Shown here: one piece after another, positions 1 through 5,646 of the stretch
Layout: every line of letters begins with the position of its first letter
Position numbering within the stretch: the first letter of the stretch is position 1
Source of the DNA: CAZALT01 sp964485515
GTDB lineage: Bacteria > Actinomycetota > Acidimicrobiia > Acidimicrobiales > Acidimicrobilacustridaceae
Length of the DNA stretch: 6,761 nucleotides
Reading direction: 5' to 3'
NCBI GenBank assembly: GCA_964485515.1
Contig: CAZALT010000181.1
Span: 1 to 6,761, forward strand
Position numbers and translations under genes: made by a program
Notes under the pieces: model-generated
Seen by the model: the letters and a program-made list of their open reading frames with translations, nothing else
Told to the model about the DNA's origin: nothing
Databases searched by the model: none

Positions 1-143
1 GCGCCGCACCACGGGCAGCTCGCCGATGTCGGGAAGTGCCGACGTGTGCAGCTCGCGCACTCGCCTCCGATGAGCCCGTCGGCGTCGAAGAAGCCTTCGG
101 CGACCCAGGTCGTTCCGGTGTCCGCTGTCCCCAAATCAGGCAT
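1..143 (-). CDS. DUF35-like zinc-ribbon protein, N-terminal part (runs off left edge)
   Basis: Partial gene: the first 47 codons are visible from an ATG at 143, and the frame is still open at the window edge. An in-frame TAG four codons upstream makes this ATG the earliest possible start. The visible protein begins MPDLGTADTG and carries a four-cysteine zinc ribbon: CASC at residues 29-32, then HFP at 36-38, then CPWCG at 43-47. A hydrophobic-Gly-Gly stretch before CxxC, an FP about five residues after it, and then CPxCG is the pattern of the rubredoxin-like N-terminus of DUF35 proteins. In that family an OB-fold normally follows, and the genes often sit beside thiolases or acyl-CoA enzymes, where they assist acyl-CoA chemistry. 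Neither the OB-fold nor such a partner is visible here. The Shine-Dalgarno is weak (AGG eight bases before the ATG). The family call rests on the cysteine pattern alone, so another zinc-ribbon family remains possible. Confidence 0.65.
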   Translation of the reverse strand, partial: MPDLGTADTGTTWVAEGFFDADGLIGGECASCTRRHFPTSASCPWCG

Positions 144-144
144 G

Positions 145-160
145 CGGCCAGCCTAGGCCG
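145..160 (-). other. Small inverted repeat just before the start of the zinc-ribbon gene
   Basis: The arms CGGCC and GGCCG (145-149 and 156-160) enclose a six-base loop and end one base before the ATG at 143. On the minus-strand RNA the loop carries AGG, the only Shine-Dalgarno-like bases near that start. A second 5-bp GC stem, GCCGC/GCGGC with loop CATC on the plus strand, lies at 189-202. Neither is followed by a T-run, so I do not call a terminator. The rest of the 144-244 spacer shows no recognisable gene or promoter. Short GC stems are common by chance in DNA of this composition. Confidence 0.25.
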
Positions 161-244
161 GACCCTGAGCAGTCGCCCAGCAGCGCGGGCCGCCATCGCG
201 GCGAGCACCGCGTGGCCGAGAACTTCCCGAACGTCGGATCCGAG

Positions 245-991
245 CTACGGCAGGGTGAGGATCTTCGGGCCGTCTGGGGTGATGGCGATGGTGTGCTCGA
301 AGTGGGCGCTGAGCTCGCCGTCGGCGGTCACCACGCTCCAGTCGTCGTCGAGCAGGTCCGTCGCGGGCGAGCCGACGTTGACCATCGGCTCGACGGCGAA
401 CACGTAGCCGTTGCGCAGCTTCATGCCCGAACCGGCGGCGCCGTAGTTGGGCACCTCGGGCTTCTCGTGCATGGCTCGGCCGATGCCGTGACCGACGTAC
501 TCGCGCACGATCGAGAAGCCGGCCGCTTCGGCGGCGGACTGCACGGCGTGGCCCAGGTCGCCCATGCGGTTGCCGTCGACCATCTGGGCGATGCCGGCGA
601 ACAACGACGCCTCAGTGGCCTCGAGGAGGCGACGGGCTGTGTCGCTGATCGTGCCCACCCCGGCGGTGAAGGCAGCATCGCCGTGCCAGCCGTCGACGAT
701 CGCGCCGCAGTCGATGGAGATGATGTCGCCCTCGACCAGCTCGTACTCGCCCGGGATGCCGTGCACGACCATGTCGTTGGGCGACGCGCAGATGACCGCG
801 GGATAGGGCGGGTTGCTGTAGCCGAGGAAGTTGGACGTGGCGCCTCGTCGGGCCAGCACATCTCGGCCGACGGCATCGAGCTGGAGCGTCGTGACTCCGG
901 GCCTGATCGCCTCGCGGATCTTCTCGTGCATCTCGGCGACGACGAGACCCGCCTTGCGCATCTTGGCGATGTCACCTGGTGAACGTCTCAC
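245..991 (-). CDS. map: Type I methionine aminopeptidase
   Basis: Cytosolic metalloprotease that removes the initiator methionine from nascent proteins when the second residue is small. The 248-residue protein is a complete catalytic domain of the pita-bread fold. All five metal ligands can be assigned: Asp94 (in SIDCG), Asp105 (in HGDAA), His168 (in VGHGIG), Glu201 (in VEPM) and Glu232 (in HFEHT). The supporting histidines His77 (VVHGIP) and His175 (MHEKP) are also present. It has no N-terminal zinc-finger or SH3-binding extension, so it is the short class Ia form. The start is a GTG at 991. The upstream frame closes at a TGA after nine codons with no other start, and the conserved SPxxIxKMRKAG segment begins right after this GTG. 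No clear Shine-Dalgarno precedes it. An internal ATG at codon 11 would cut into that conserved segment. The stop is TAG. It lies 115 bases downstream of adk, separated by a repeat-rich spacer. Confidence 0.97.
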   Translation of the reverse strand: MRRSPGDIAKMRKAGLVVAEMHEKIREAIRPGVTTLQLDAVGRDVLARRGATSNFLGYSNPPYPAVICASPNDMVVHGIPGEYELVEGDIISIDCGAIVDGWHGDAAFTAGVGTISDTARRLLEATEASLFAGIAQMVDGNRMGDLGHAVQSAAEAAGFSIVREYVGHGIGRAMHEKPEVPNYGAAGSGMKLRNGYVFAVEPMVNVGSPATDLLDDDWSVVTADGELSAHFEHTIAITPDGPKILTLP

Positions 992-1033
992 AGGTTCGAT
1001 CGCTTCACGGCACCCCGCTCACGACCACCGACG

Positions 1034-1095
1034 CGAACTGGCTGGGAAGACCCGGGCCATTCGGCGTACGTGTCCAGCCAGTTCGAGCCAGTTCG
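1034..1095 (-). repeat. Tandem and inverted repeats in the adk-map spacer
   Basis: On the plus strand CGAACTGGCTGG (1034-1045) is the exact reverse complement of CCAGCCAGTTCG (1074-1085), leaving a 28-base loop. The 10-base unit AGCCAGTTCG occurs twice in direct tandem (1076-1085 and 1086-1095), so the distal arm at 1034-1043 can pair with either copy. The loop contains two 6-base palindromes, CCCGGG (1051-1056) and CGTACG (1065-1070). In the minus-strand transcript the element starts 12 bases after the adk stop codon and ends about 42 bases before the map GTG. No U-run follows, so it is not a standard intrinsic terminator. It could be an RNA processing or attenuation hairpin, or a protein-binding site; the sequence does not decide. 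Confidence 0.7.
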
Positions 1096-1106
1096 AGCAA
1101 GGTCGG

Positions 1107-1664
1107 TCAGCGGCCCAGCTGGGCGTCGATGGCGGCGATGAGCCGAGAGGTGATCTCGTCGGGCGTGCCCAGGCCGTCGACGGTGATGAGCAGGCCCTTG
1201 GCCTCGAACCACTCGATGGCCGGCACCGTCTCGCTGAGGTAGGCGTCGAGGCGGCGCCGGATGCTCTCGGGGTTGTCGTCGGCACGGCCCCGGCCGACCA
1301 TGCGCTCCATCACGACGTCCTCGGCGACGTCGATGTTCACGGCGAGATCGATGGGCGTCAGTCCGACCAGCGCCTCGGCCTGCACCAGGGTGCGGGGGAA
1401 CCCGTCGAGCAGGAAGCCCTTGGTCACGACATCGTCCTGGGCGAAGCGCTCCTCGATGACCGACAACATGACGTCGTCGGGCAGGAGCTTGCCGTCGTCG
1501 ATGTAACCCTTCGCTTCGAGACCGACGGGGGTGCCCGCCTCGGCCGCGGCGCGGAGCATGTCGCCGGTGGAGATGTGGGGCGCGTCGTAGTGCTCGGCGA
1601 GCTTGACGCACTGGGTGCCCTTGCCCGCACCCTGGCGGCCGAAGACCAGGAGCCGCGCGCTCAT
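1107..1664 (-). CDS. adk: Adenylate kinase, short-LID form
   Basis: Cytosolic enzyme interconverting ATP + AMP and two ADP, which maintains adenylate balance. The protein has 185 residues. The P-loop is at residues 9-17 (GRQGAGKGT) and fits GxxGxGKGT, but the proline usual at the third position is Gln11. The AMP-binding segment ISTGDMLR is at 31-38, the conserved DGFPRT at 87-92, and the Arg-rich stretch RGRADDNPESIRRRL at 125-139. The LID between these is short: it lacks the long domain with CxxC pairs found in Bacillus-type enzymes and resembles the 181-residue mycobacterial enzyme. The ATG at 1664 overlaps the secY stop in ATGA, and GAGGGG lies eight bases upstream inside secY, so translation is probably coupled to secY. 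The stop is TGA, followed by the 115-base spacer before map. Confidence 0.97.
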   Translation of the reverse strand: MSARLLVFGRQGAGKGTQCVKLAEHYDAPHISTGDMLRAAAEAGTPVGLEAKGYIDDGKLLPDDVMLSVIEERFAQDDVVTKGFLLDGFPRTLVQAEALVGLTPIDLAVNIDVAEDVVMERMVGRGRADDNPESIRRRLDAYLSETVPAIEWFEAKGLLITVDGLGTPDEITSRLIAAIDAQLGR

Positions 1665-2974
1665 TTCAGGAACCCCTCGTAGTTGCGCATCATCAGCTGG
1701 CTGTCGATCTGCTTCATCGTCTCGAGGGCGACACCCACGGCGATGAGGATGGAGATGCCCGAGAACGAGACGGCGATGGCGGGCAGGAACGACGCCAGCA
1801 GCAGCGGCGGGACCAAGGCCACCGCGGTGATGAACAGGGCGCCGGGCAAGGTGATGCGGGACAGGACCTTGGCCAGGTAGGCCTCGGTCTGCGGTCCGGG
1901 ACGGATGCCCGGGATGAAGCCACCTTGCTTGCGCAGCGTGTCGGCCTGCTTGGCGGGGTCGAAGGTGATGGCGGTGTAGAAGTAGGCGAACCCGATGATG
2001 AGGAGCCCGAAGATGATCAGGTGCACCGGGTCGTTGGGCTTCTGCACGTGGTCCTCGATGAACTTGCGCACGTTCTGGCCCCACCCGTCCTCGGGCAGCA
2101 GTCCGGCGATGAGCTGGGGCAGGTACAGCACCGAGCTGGCGAAGATGATGGGGATGACGCCGGCCTGGTTGACCTTGAGCGGGATGTAGGTGCTCTGACC
2201 GCCGTAGGTGCGCCGACCCACGACCCGCTTGGCGAACTGCACGGGGATGCGGCGCTGGCCCTGCTCGACGAACACGATGGCGACGAGGATCAAGAGGAAC
2301 GCCGCCAGGGTCATGATCAGCGCGCCCCATCCGCCGCTGGCCTTGATGTTCGAACCTTGCGACGGCAAGGTGCTGACGACCGAGGCGAAGATCAGCAACG
2401 ACATGCCGTTGCCGATGCCGCGCTGGGTGATGAGCTCCCCAATCCACATGAGCAGCGCCGTGCCCGCCGTGAGCGTGAGCACGATCAGCAGCACCTTCCA
2501 GACGTTGAAGTCCGGGATGAGGTCCTGGCCCGTGCTGTTGGCTTGCCCGAAGCCGCTGCCGCCGTTGTGGAACAGGTAGGTGAATCCCGTCGCCTGCATA
2601 ACGGCGATGCCGATGGTGACGTAACGGGTCCACTGCGTGATCTTGCGCTGACCGACCGCACCCTGCTCCTGCCACTGCTCGAGCTTGGGGATCACCACCG
2701 CCAGGATCTGCATGATGATCGACGAGGTGATGTAGGGCATGATGCCGAGCGCGAACACGGCGAACTGCGTGAGCGCCCCACCCGAGAACAGCGACAGCAG
2801 CGAGAGCAGGCCTCCCTGTTCGGCCTGTTCCCGGATCGTCTTCAGCACGGTGATGTCGATGCCGGGCACCGGCACGTGCGCGCCGAATCGGTAGATGAGG
2901 ATCATCAAGAACGTGAACAGGATCTTGTTCCTGAGATCACGAACTCGGAAGACGTTGCGCAGGTTGGAGAACAC
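1661..2974 (-). CDS. secY: SecY, channel subunit of the Sec protein translocase
   Basis: Inner-membrane protein that forms the protein-conducting pore with SecE and SecG; SecA or the ribosome docks on its cytosolic loops. The protein has 437 residues, close to the usual size, with about ten hydrophobic segments. The first spans about residues 17-33 and is followed by GAHVPVPGID (31-40). The plug and second segment, rich in Gly, Leu and Ser, cover about 54-95. ITQRGIGNGMS is at 182-192. Cytosolic loop C4 holds QRRIPVQFAKR (240-250) and loop C5 holds FIPGIRPGPQTEAYL (353-367), with Arg358 at the place of the key C5 arginine of E. coli (Arg357). I chose GTG at 2974 because GGGAG lies five bases upstream; an in-frame TTG at 2986 would place that Shine-Dalgarno inside the gene. 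A 64-base structured spacer separates it from rplO, and adk overlaps its end by four bases. Confidence 0.96.
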   Translation of the reverse strand: MFSNLRNVFRVRDLRNKILFTFLMILIYRFGAHVPVPGIDITVLKTIREQAEQGGLLSLLSLFSGGALTQFAVFALGIMPYITSSIIMQILAVVIPKLEQWQEQGAVGQRKITQWTRYVTIGIAVMQATGFTYLFHNGGSGFGQANSTGQDLIPDFNVWKVLLIVLTLTAGTALLMWIGELITQRGIGNGMSLLIFASVVSTLPSQGSNIKASGGWGALIMTLAAFLLILVAIVFVEQGQRRIPVQFAKRVVGRRTYGGQSTYIPLKVNQAGVIPIIFASSVLYLPQLIAGLLPEDGWGQNVRKFIEDHVQKPNDPVHLIIFGLLIIGFAYFYTAITFDPAKQADTLRKQGGFIPGIRPGPQTEAYLAKVLSRITLPGALFITAVALVPPLLLASFLPAIAVSFSGISILIAVGVALETMKQIDSQLMMRNYEGFLK

Positions 2975-2979
2975 GGTTA

Positions 2980-2984
2980 CTCCC
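2980..2984 (-). promoter_or_regulatory. Shine-Dalgarno of secY (decides the start)
   Basis: GGGAG on the minus strand ends five bases before the GTG at 2974. It favours this start over the in-frame TTG at 2986. Four of its five bases lie in the 3' arm of an inverted repeat (2981-3001), so it could be masked when that stem forms. Confidence 0.75.
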
Positions 2985-3001
2985 AAATCCCCCCGTTGGG
3001 A
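2981..3001 (-). promoter_or_regulatory. Inverted repeat overlapping the secY ribosome-binding site
   Basis: A 6-bp stem, TCCCAA (2981-2986) with TTGGGA (2996-3001), around a nine-base loop that contains six consecutive C (G in the transcript). In the RNA the 3' arm UUGGGA includes most of the secY Shine-Dalgarno GGGAG. Pairing would hide the ribosome-binding site. The stem is short and the regulatory reading is inference. Confidence 0.4.
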
Positions 3002-3002
3002 T

Positions 3003-3028
3003 CAGCCTTCCCCGGTCGGGGCAGGCTG
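3003..3028 (-). promoter_or_regulatory. Hairpin in the rplO-secY spacer
   Basis: The plus strand shows CAGCCT (3003-3008) paired with AGGCTG (3023-3028). Inside this, one mismatch (T3009/C3022) is followed by CCCC (3010-3013) paired with GGGG (3018-3021) around a four-base loop, GGTC. This gives ten base pairs with a single mismatch. In the transcript it begins ten bases after the rplO stop and ends one base before the next inverted repeat. There is no following U-run, and secY must be transcribed through it, so it is more likely an attenuating, mRNA-stabilising or processing structure than a full terminator. Confidence 0.6.
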
Positions 3029-3038
3029 CACGGACCGA

Positions 3039-3527
3039 TCAGCGGTTGGTGAGGTGGTTGCCCTTGGCGGGGGGACGACGGTCTCCCCATGGCAGCGGCA
3101 GGACCTCGACGGTACCGCCCGCGGCGGTGATGGCAGCCTCGGCCGACTTCGAGAAGCCGTGGGCCTTGACCGTGACCGCGCGGGTGATCGTGCCCCGGCC
3201 GAGCACCTTGAGGTGCGCGCCCTTGTGGGCCAGACCGCTGGCGAGCAACGACTCGGGATCGACGACGTCGAGACCCGACGCTTCGATGGCATCGAGGTTG
3301 ATGGCCTGGTACTCGACGCGGAACGGGTTCTTGAAGCCCTTGAGCTTCGGGACCCGGATCTGCAGCGGGAGCTGACCGCCCTCGAAGCCGGCGGGGATGG
3401 TGCCTCGGGCCTTCTGACCCTTGGTGCCGCGGCCTGCGGTCTTGCCGCCCTTGCCGCCGATGCCGCGCGCCACGCGCTTGCGACGCCTGTTGGAGCCCTC
3501 AGCGGGCTTCAGATCATGGACCTTCAT
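3039..3527 (-). CDS. rplO: 50S ribosomal protein L15
   Basis: Large-subunit protein that binds 23S rRNA and joins late in 50S assembly. It has 162 residues, slightly longer than the E. coli protein (144). The basic N-terminal tail begins MKVHDLKPAEGS and contains the glycine-rich TAGRGTKGQKAR (residues 30-41), typical of L15. It is followed by GFEGGQLPLQIRVPKLKGF (48-66) and a C-terminal domain with LGRGTITRAVTVKAHGFSKSA (about 99-119). The ATG at 3527 forms an ATGA overlap with the rpmD stop, and GGAG lies seven bases upstream. The stop is TGA, and the largest spacer of the ribosomal part of the operon follows it. Confidence 0.97.
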   Translation of the reverse strand: MKVHDLKPAEGSNRRRKRVARGIGGKGGKTAGRGTKGQKARGTIPAGFEGGQLPLQIRVPKLKGFKNPFRVEYQAINLDAIEASGLDVVDPESLLASGLAHKGAHLKVLGRGTITRAVTVKAHGFSKSAEAAITAAGGTVEVLPLPWGDRRPPAKGNHLTNR

Positions 3528-3736
3528 GCGGATTCTCCGACACTCGATTGTGCAGGCGAGACTTCTTCGACGGTGATGAGGTGCGGAACCCGGGCGATCA
3601 TGCCGCGGATCTCGGGACGGTCGGGGAGCACGTGGCTCTTGCCGATGCGCCCGAGGCCCAGCGCGCGCAGGGTGCCGCGGTGCTTGGGCTTGGAGCCGAT
3701 TGCCGAACGGACCTGGGTGACCTTCAGATCGGACAT
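3524..3736 (-). CDS. rpmD: 50S ribosomal protein L30
   Basis: Small 50S protein of 70 residues that contacts 23S rRNA. The family core is clear: LKVTQVRSAIGSKPKHR (4-20), TLRALGLGRIG (22-32) and RGMIARVPHLITVEEV (44-59). The E. coli protein has 59 residues; the extra residues here form a C-terminal tail (PAQSSVGESA). The ATG at 3736 shares one base with the rpsE stop (TGATG), and GAGG lies about seven bases upstream inside rpsE. The stop overlaps the rplO start by four bases. L30 is absent in some bacterial groups but is present here in its usual place between rpsE and rplO. Confidence 0.96.
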   Translation of the reverse strand: MSDLKVTQVRSAIGSKPKHRGTLRALGLGRIGKSHVLPDRPEIRGMIARVPHLITVEEVSPAQSSVGESA

Positions 3737-4317
3737 CACGCCACCTCGGAGGGGGCCGCATGCGGCCCGCGCTCGGATTCCTTGTAGGCCTCGAGGAGGC
3801 CCTTCGGAACGAAGTCCTCGGCGTCGAGGCCACGAAGCTCGGCCACGTGATCGGGACGGCGCAACGAGGCGAGCCCGTTGATGGTCGCCCGGGCCACGTT
3901 GATGTGGTTGGACGAACCCATCGACTTGCAGAGCACGTCGTGGATGCCGGCCTCTTCGAGGATGGCGCGAGCGGCACCGCCGGCGATGACGCCGGTACCG
4001 GGAGCGGCCGGCTTCATGAGGACCTTGCCGGCACCCATGCGCCCGATGATCGGGTGCGTGATGGTCGATCCGGCCAGCGGAACCGAGAAGAGGTTCTTGC
4101 GGGCCTCTTCGGTGCCCTTCTGGATGGCCAGCGGGACTTCCTTGGCCTTGCCGTAGCCCAGACCGACCCGACCGGCGCCGTCGCCGATCACGACGAGCGC
4201 GGTGAACGAGAAGCGACGACCGCCCTTGACCACCTTGGCCACGCGGTTGATGTTGATGACTCGTGACTCGCGCAGCTGCGGGCCGTCGTCGGCGTTGGCG
4301 TTGAACCTGGGGGACAT
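3736..4317 (-). CDS. rpsE: 30S ribosomal protein S5
   Basis: Small-subunit protein that affects decoding accuracy and lines the mRNA entry channel. It has 193 residues. The N-terminal double-stranded-RNA-binding-like domain contains ESRVININRVAKVVKGGRR (17-35) and FSFTALVVIGD (36-46), followed by GLGYGKAKEVPLAI (52-65). The C-terminal domain contains GTGVIAGGAARAILEEAGI (107-125) and SMGSSNHINVARAT (132-145). A tail of about 25 residues rich in charged and small residues follows. The ATG at 4317 shares one base with the rplR stop (TGATG), with GGAG six bases upstream. Its TGA in turn shares a base with the rpmD start. Confidence 0.97.
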   Translation of the reverse strand: MSPRFNANADDGPQLRESRVININRVAKVVKGGRRFSFTALVVIGDGAGRVGLGYGKAKEVPLAIQKGTEEARKNLFSVPLAGSTITHPIIGRMGAGKVLMKPAAPGTGVIAGGAARAILEEAGIHDVLCKSMGSSNHINVARATINGLASLRRPDHVAELRGLDAEDFVPKGLLEAYKESERGPHAAPSEVA

Positions 4318-4682
4318 CAGAACTCCAGTCCGGCTTCGCGGGCAGCGTCGGCGACTGCGGCGACACGCCCGTGGTAGAGGTTGCCGCCGCGGTCGAACAC
4401 CACTCGTTCGACGCCGACGGCCTTGGCGCGGTCTGCCACGAGCTGACCGACCTTGGTGGCGGCGTCGGCGTTGCCGGTCGCGCCACCTTTGAGATCGGCC
4501 TCGACCGTGGAGGCCGATGCCAGCGTGCGGCCGTCGACGTCGTCGATGACCTGCGCGCTGATGTGCTTGTTGGAACGGAACACCGCGAGGCGCGGGCGTT
4601 CGGCCGTGCCGCGCACGTGCTTGCGAACACGGTTGTGGCGGCGGATGCGGGCCACGCGCTTCTGCTTGGCTGGATCGCTCAC
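4317..4682 (-). CDS. rplR: 50S ribosomal protein L18
   Basis: Large-subunit protein that binds 5S rRNA together with L5 and L25-type proteins in the central protuberance. It has 121 residues with a very basic N-terminus (KQKRVARIRRHNRVRKHVRG, 6-25). The conserved core is ERPRLAVFRSNKHISAQVIDD (28-48), and the C-terminal FDRGG (96-100) and YHGRV (103-107) are typical of the family. The start is GTG at 4682, overlapping the rplF stop as GTGA. AAAGG lies seven bases upstream inside rplF. Its own TGA shares a base with the rpsE ATG, so it is tightly coupled on both sides. Confidence 0.97.
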   Translation of the reverse strand: MSDPAKQKRVARIRRHNRVRKHVRGTAERPRLAVFRSNKHISAQVIDDVDGRTLASASTVEADLKGGATGNADAATKVGQLVADRAKAVGVERVVFDRGGNLYHGRVAAVADAAREAGLEF

Positions 4683-5218
4683 TTCGCTGCCTTTCCGGCC
4701 TTGCGCAAGATGCGCTCGTTGGCGTACTTGACGCCCTTGCCCTTGTACGGCTCGGGCTTGCGGAACGCCCGGATGTTCGCCGCGGTCTGACCGACCGCCT
4801 CCTTGTCGATGCCGATCACGCCCACCTGGGTGGGCGACGCCAGCTCGAAGGTGACGCCCTCAGGCGCGGTGATCGACACGGGGTGGCTGAAGCCGAGCGC
4901 GAGCTCGAGCGTGCTTGGGCCCTTGGCCGTGGCGCGGTAACCGACGCCGACGATCTCGAGGTCCTTGCGGAAGCCATCGGTGACGCCGAGGACCATGTTG
5001 TTGACGAGCGAGCGGGCCAGGCCGTGCAGGGCCCGGTTCTGGCGCTCGTCGTTGGGGCGTTCGACGAGGAGCTCGCCCTCGTCCTGGCGGATGGTGATGG
5101 GGCTGGGCAGCTCACGGTCGAGCGTGCCCTTGGGGCCCTTCACCGTGACGTGCTGGCCCGAGATGGAGATGTCGACACCACTCGGGATCGTGATGGGGGC
5201 GCGACCTACGCGTGACAC
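4679..5218 (-). CDS. rplF: 50S ribosomal protein L6
   Basis: Large-subunit protein near the factor-binding site, with two repeated alpha/beta domains that bind 23S rRNA. It has 179 residues (177 in E. coli). It opens MSRVGRAPITIPSGV, and VTVKGPKGTL (24-33) is in domain 1. VGVGYRA (90-96), LALGFSHPV (106-114) and the C-terminal signature KPEPYKGKGVKY (154-165) are in domain 2. The start is a GTG at 5218, chosen because GGAGG lies four bases upstream and the protein then aligns with the family N-terminus. The gap to the rpsH stop is ten bases. The TGA overlaps the rplR GTG by four bases. Confidence 0.97.
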   Translation of the reverse strand: MSRVGRAPITIPSGVDISISGQHVTVKGPKGTLDRELPSPITIRQDEGELLVERPNDERQNRALHGLARSLVNNMVLGVTDGFRKDLEIVGVGYRATAKGPSTLELALGFSHPVSITAPEGVTFELASPTQVGVIGIDKEAVGQTAANIRAFRKPEPYKGKGVKYANERILRKAGKAAK

Positions 5219-5222
5219 AGGG

Positions 5223-5227
5223 CCTCC
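5223..5227 (-). promoter_or_regulatory. Shine-Dalgarno of rplF (decides a GTG start)
   Basis: GGAGG on the minus strand lies in the ten-base gap between the rpsH stop and the GTG at 5218, with a short spacing of four bases. It supports the GTG as the rplF start. Confidence 0.75.
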
Positions 5228-5228
5228 G

Positions 5229-5633
5229 TTACCAGACGAAGCAGAGGATCTCGCCGCCCATGCGACGCTTGCGCGCCTCACGGTCGGACATGAGCCCCTG
5301 GCTGGTGGACAGGACAGCAACCCCGAGGCCACCGAGGACCCGCGGGATCTTGTCGGCCTTCGTGTAGACACGGAGGCCGGGCTTCGAGACGCGCTTGACG
5401 CCCGAGATGACCCGCTCCCGCTCCGGCGAGTAGCGCATCTCCACGATGAGCGAGCTGCCGGGGCGGTCGGTGTTGTCCTCGACGTGGAAGCTCTCGATGT
5501 AACCCTCGCTCTTGAGGATCTGGGCGAGTGCCACCTTGAGGTTGGAAGATGGCATGCGGACCTCGTCGTGCATCGCAACGTTGGCGTTGCGGATGCGGGT
5601 CAGCATGTCGGCGATGGGATCGGTCATGGTCAT
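5229..5633 (-). CDS. rpsH: 30S ribosomal protein S8
   Basis: Small-subunit protein that binds the central domain of 16S rRNA early in assembly. In E. coli it also represses the spc operon by binding a 16S-like structure in the mRNA. It has 134 residues. The N-terminal domain begins MTMTDPIADMLTRIRNAN and the C-terminal domain carries RVSKPGLRVY (81-90) and the family signature GGLGVAVLSTSQGLMSDREA (101-120). The sequence ends in GEILCFVW. The start is ATG at 5633: GGGGAG lies seven bases upstream, whereas the ATG two codons later would be 13 bases away. The MTMTDPIAD beginning also matches mycobacterial S8 as I recall it. The stop is TAA. I could not identify an S8 target site in the mRNA by eye. 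Confidence 0.97.
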   Translation of the reverse strand: MTMTDPIADMLTRIRNANVAMHDEVRMPSSNLKVALAQILKSEGYIESFHVEDNTDRPGSSLIVEMRYSPERERVISGVKRVSKPGLRVYTKADKIPRVLGGLGVAVLSTSQGLMSDREARKRRMGGEILCFVW

Positions 5634-5640
5634 GTGTTCT

Positions 5641-5646
5641 CTCCCC
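5641..5646 (-). promoter_or_regulatory. Shine-Dalgarno of rpsH (decides between two ATGs)
   Basis: GGGGAG on the minus strand is seven bases from the ATG at 5633 and thirteen from the in-frame ATG at 5627, so it selects the upstream one. It lies in the short rpsN-rpsH gap and overlaps the rpsN stop region by proximity only. Confidence 0.7.

Noticed and set aside
1..50. Possible frameshift between the two cysteine pairs of the zinc-ribbon ORF
   Set aside because: A first reading put CPWCG in a different frame from CASC. Recounting the codons from the ATG at 143 shows both pairs in one continuous frame (Cys29, Cys32, Cys43, Cys46), so the gene is intact as far as it is visible.
212..982. Plus-strand open frame of 256 codons opposite map
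   Set aside because: It exactly shadows map in the antisense direction and has no recognisable motif or ribosome-binding site of note.
988..1611. Minus-strand frame of 207 codons overlapping adk and the adk-map spacer
   Set aside because: It is an alternative reading of adk with an Arg/His-rich low-complexity translation. The adk frame shows the P-loop and all expected motifs.
2974..2986. TTG at 2986 as secY start
   Set aside because: It would place the GGGAG Shine-Dalgarno inside the gene. The GTG at 2974 has ideal spacing and gives the family N-terminus.
3003..3028. Rho-independent terminator after rplO
   Set aside because: The hairpin has no following U-run in the transcript and secY with adk follow directly on the same strand, so a complete terminator is not supported.
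1925..3052. Long plus-strand open frame of 375 codons opposite secY
   Set aside because: It lies antisense to a well-identified gene and its translation is rich in Asp, Glu, His, Arg and Gly without any recognisable domain. Long antisense frames are expected in GC-rich coding DNA.
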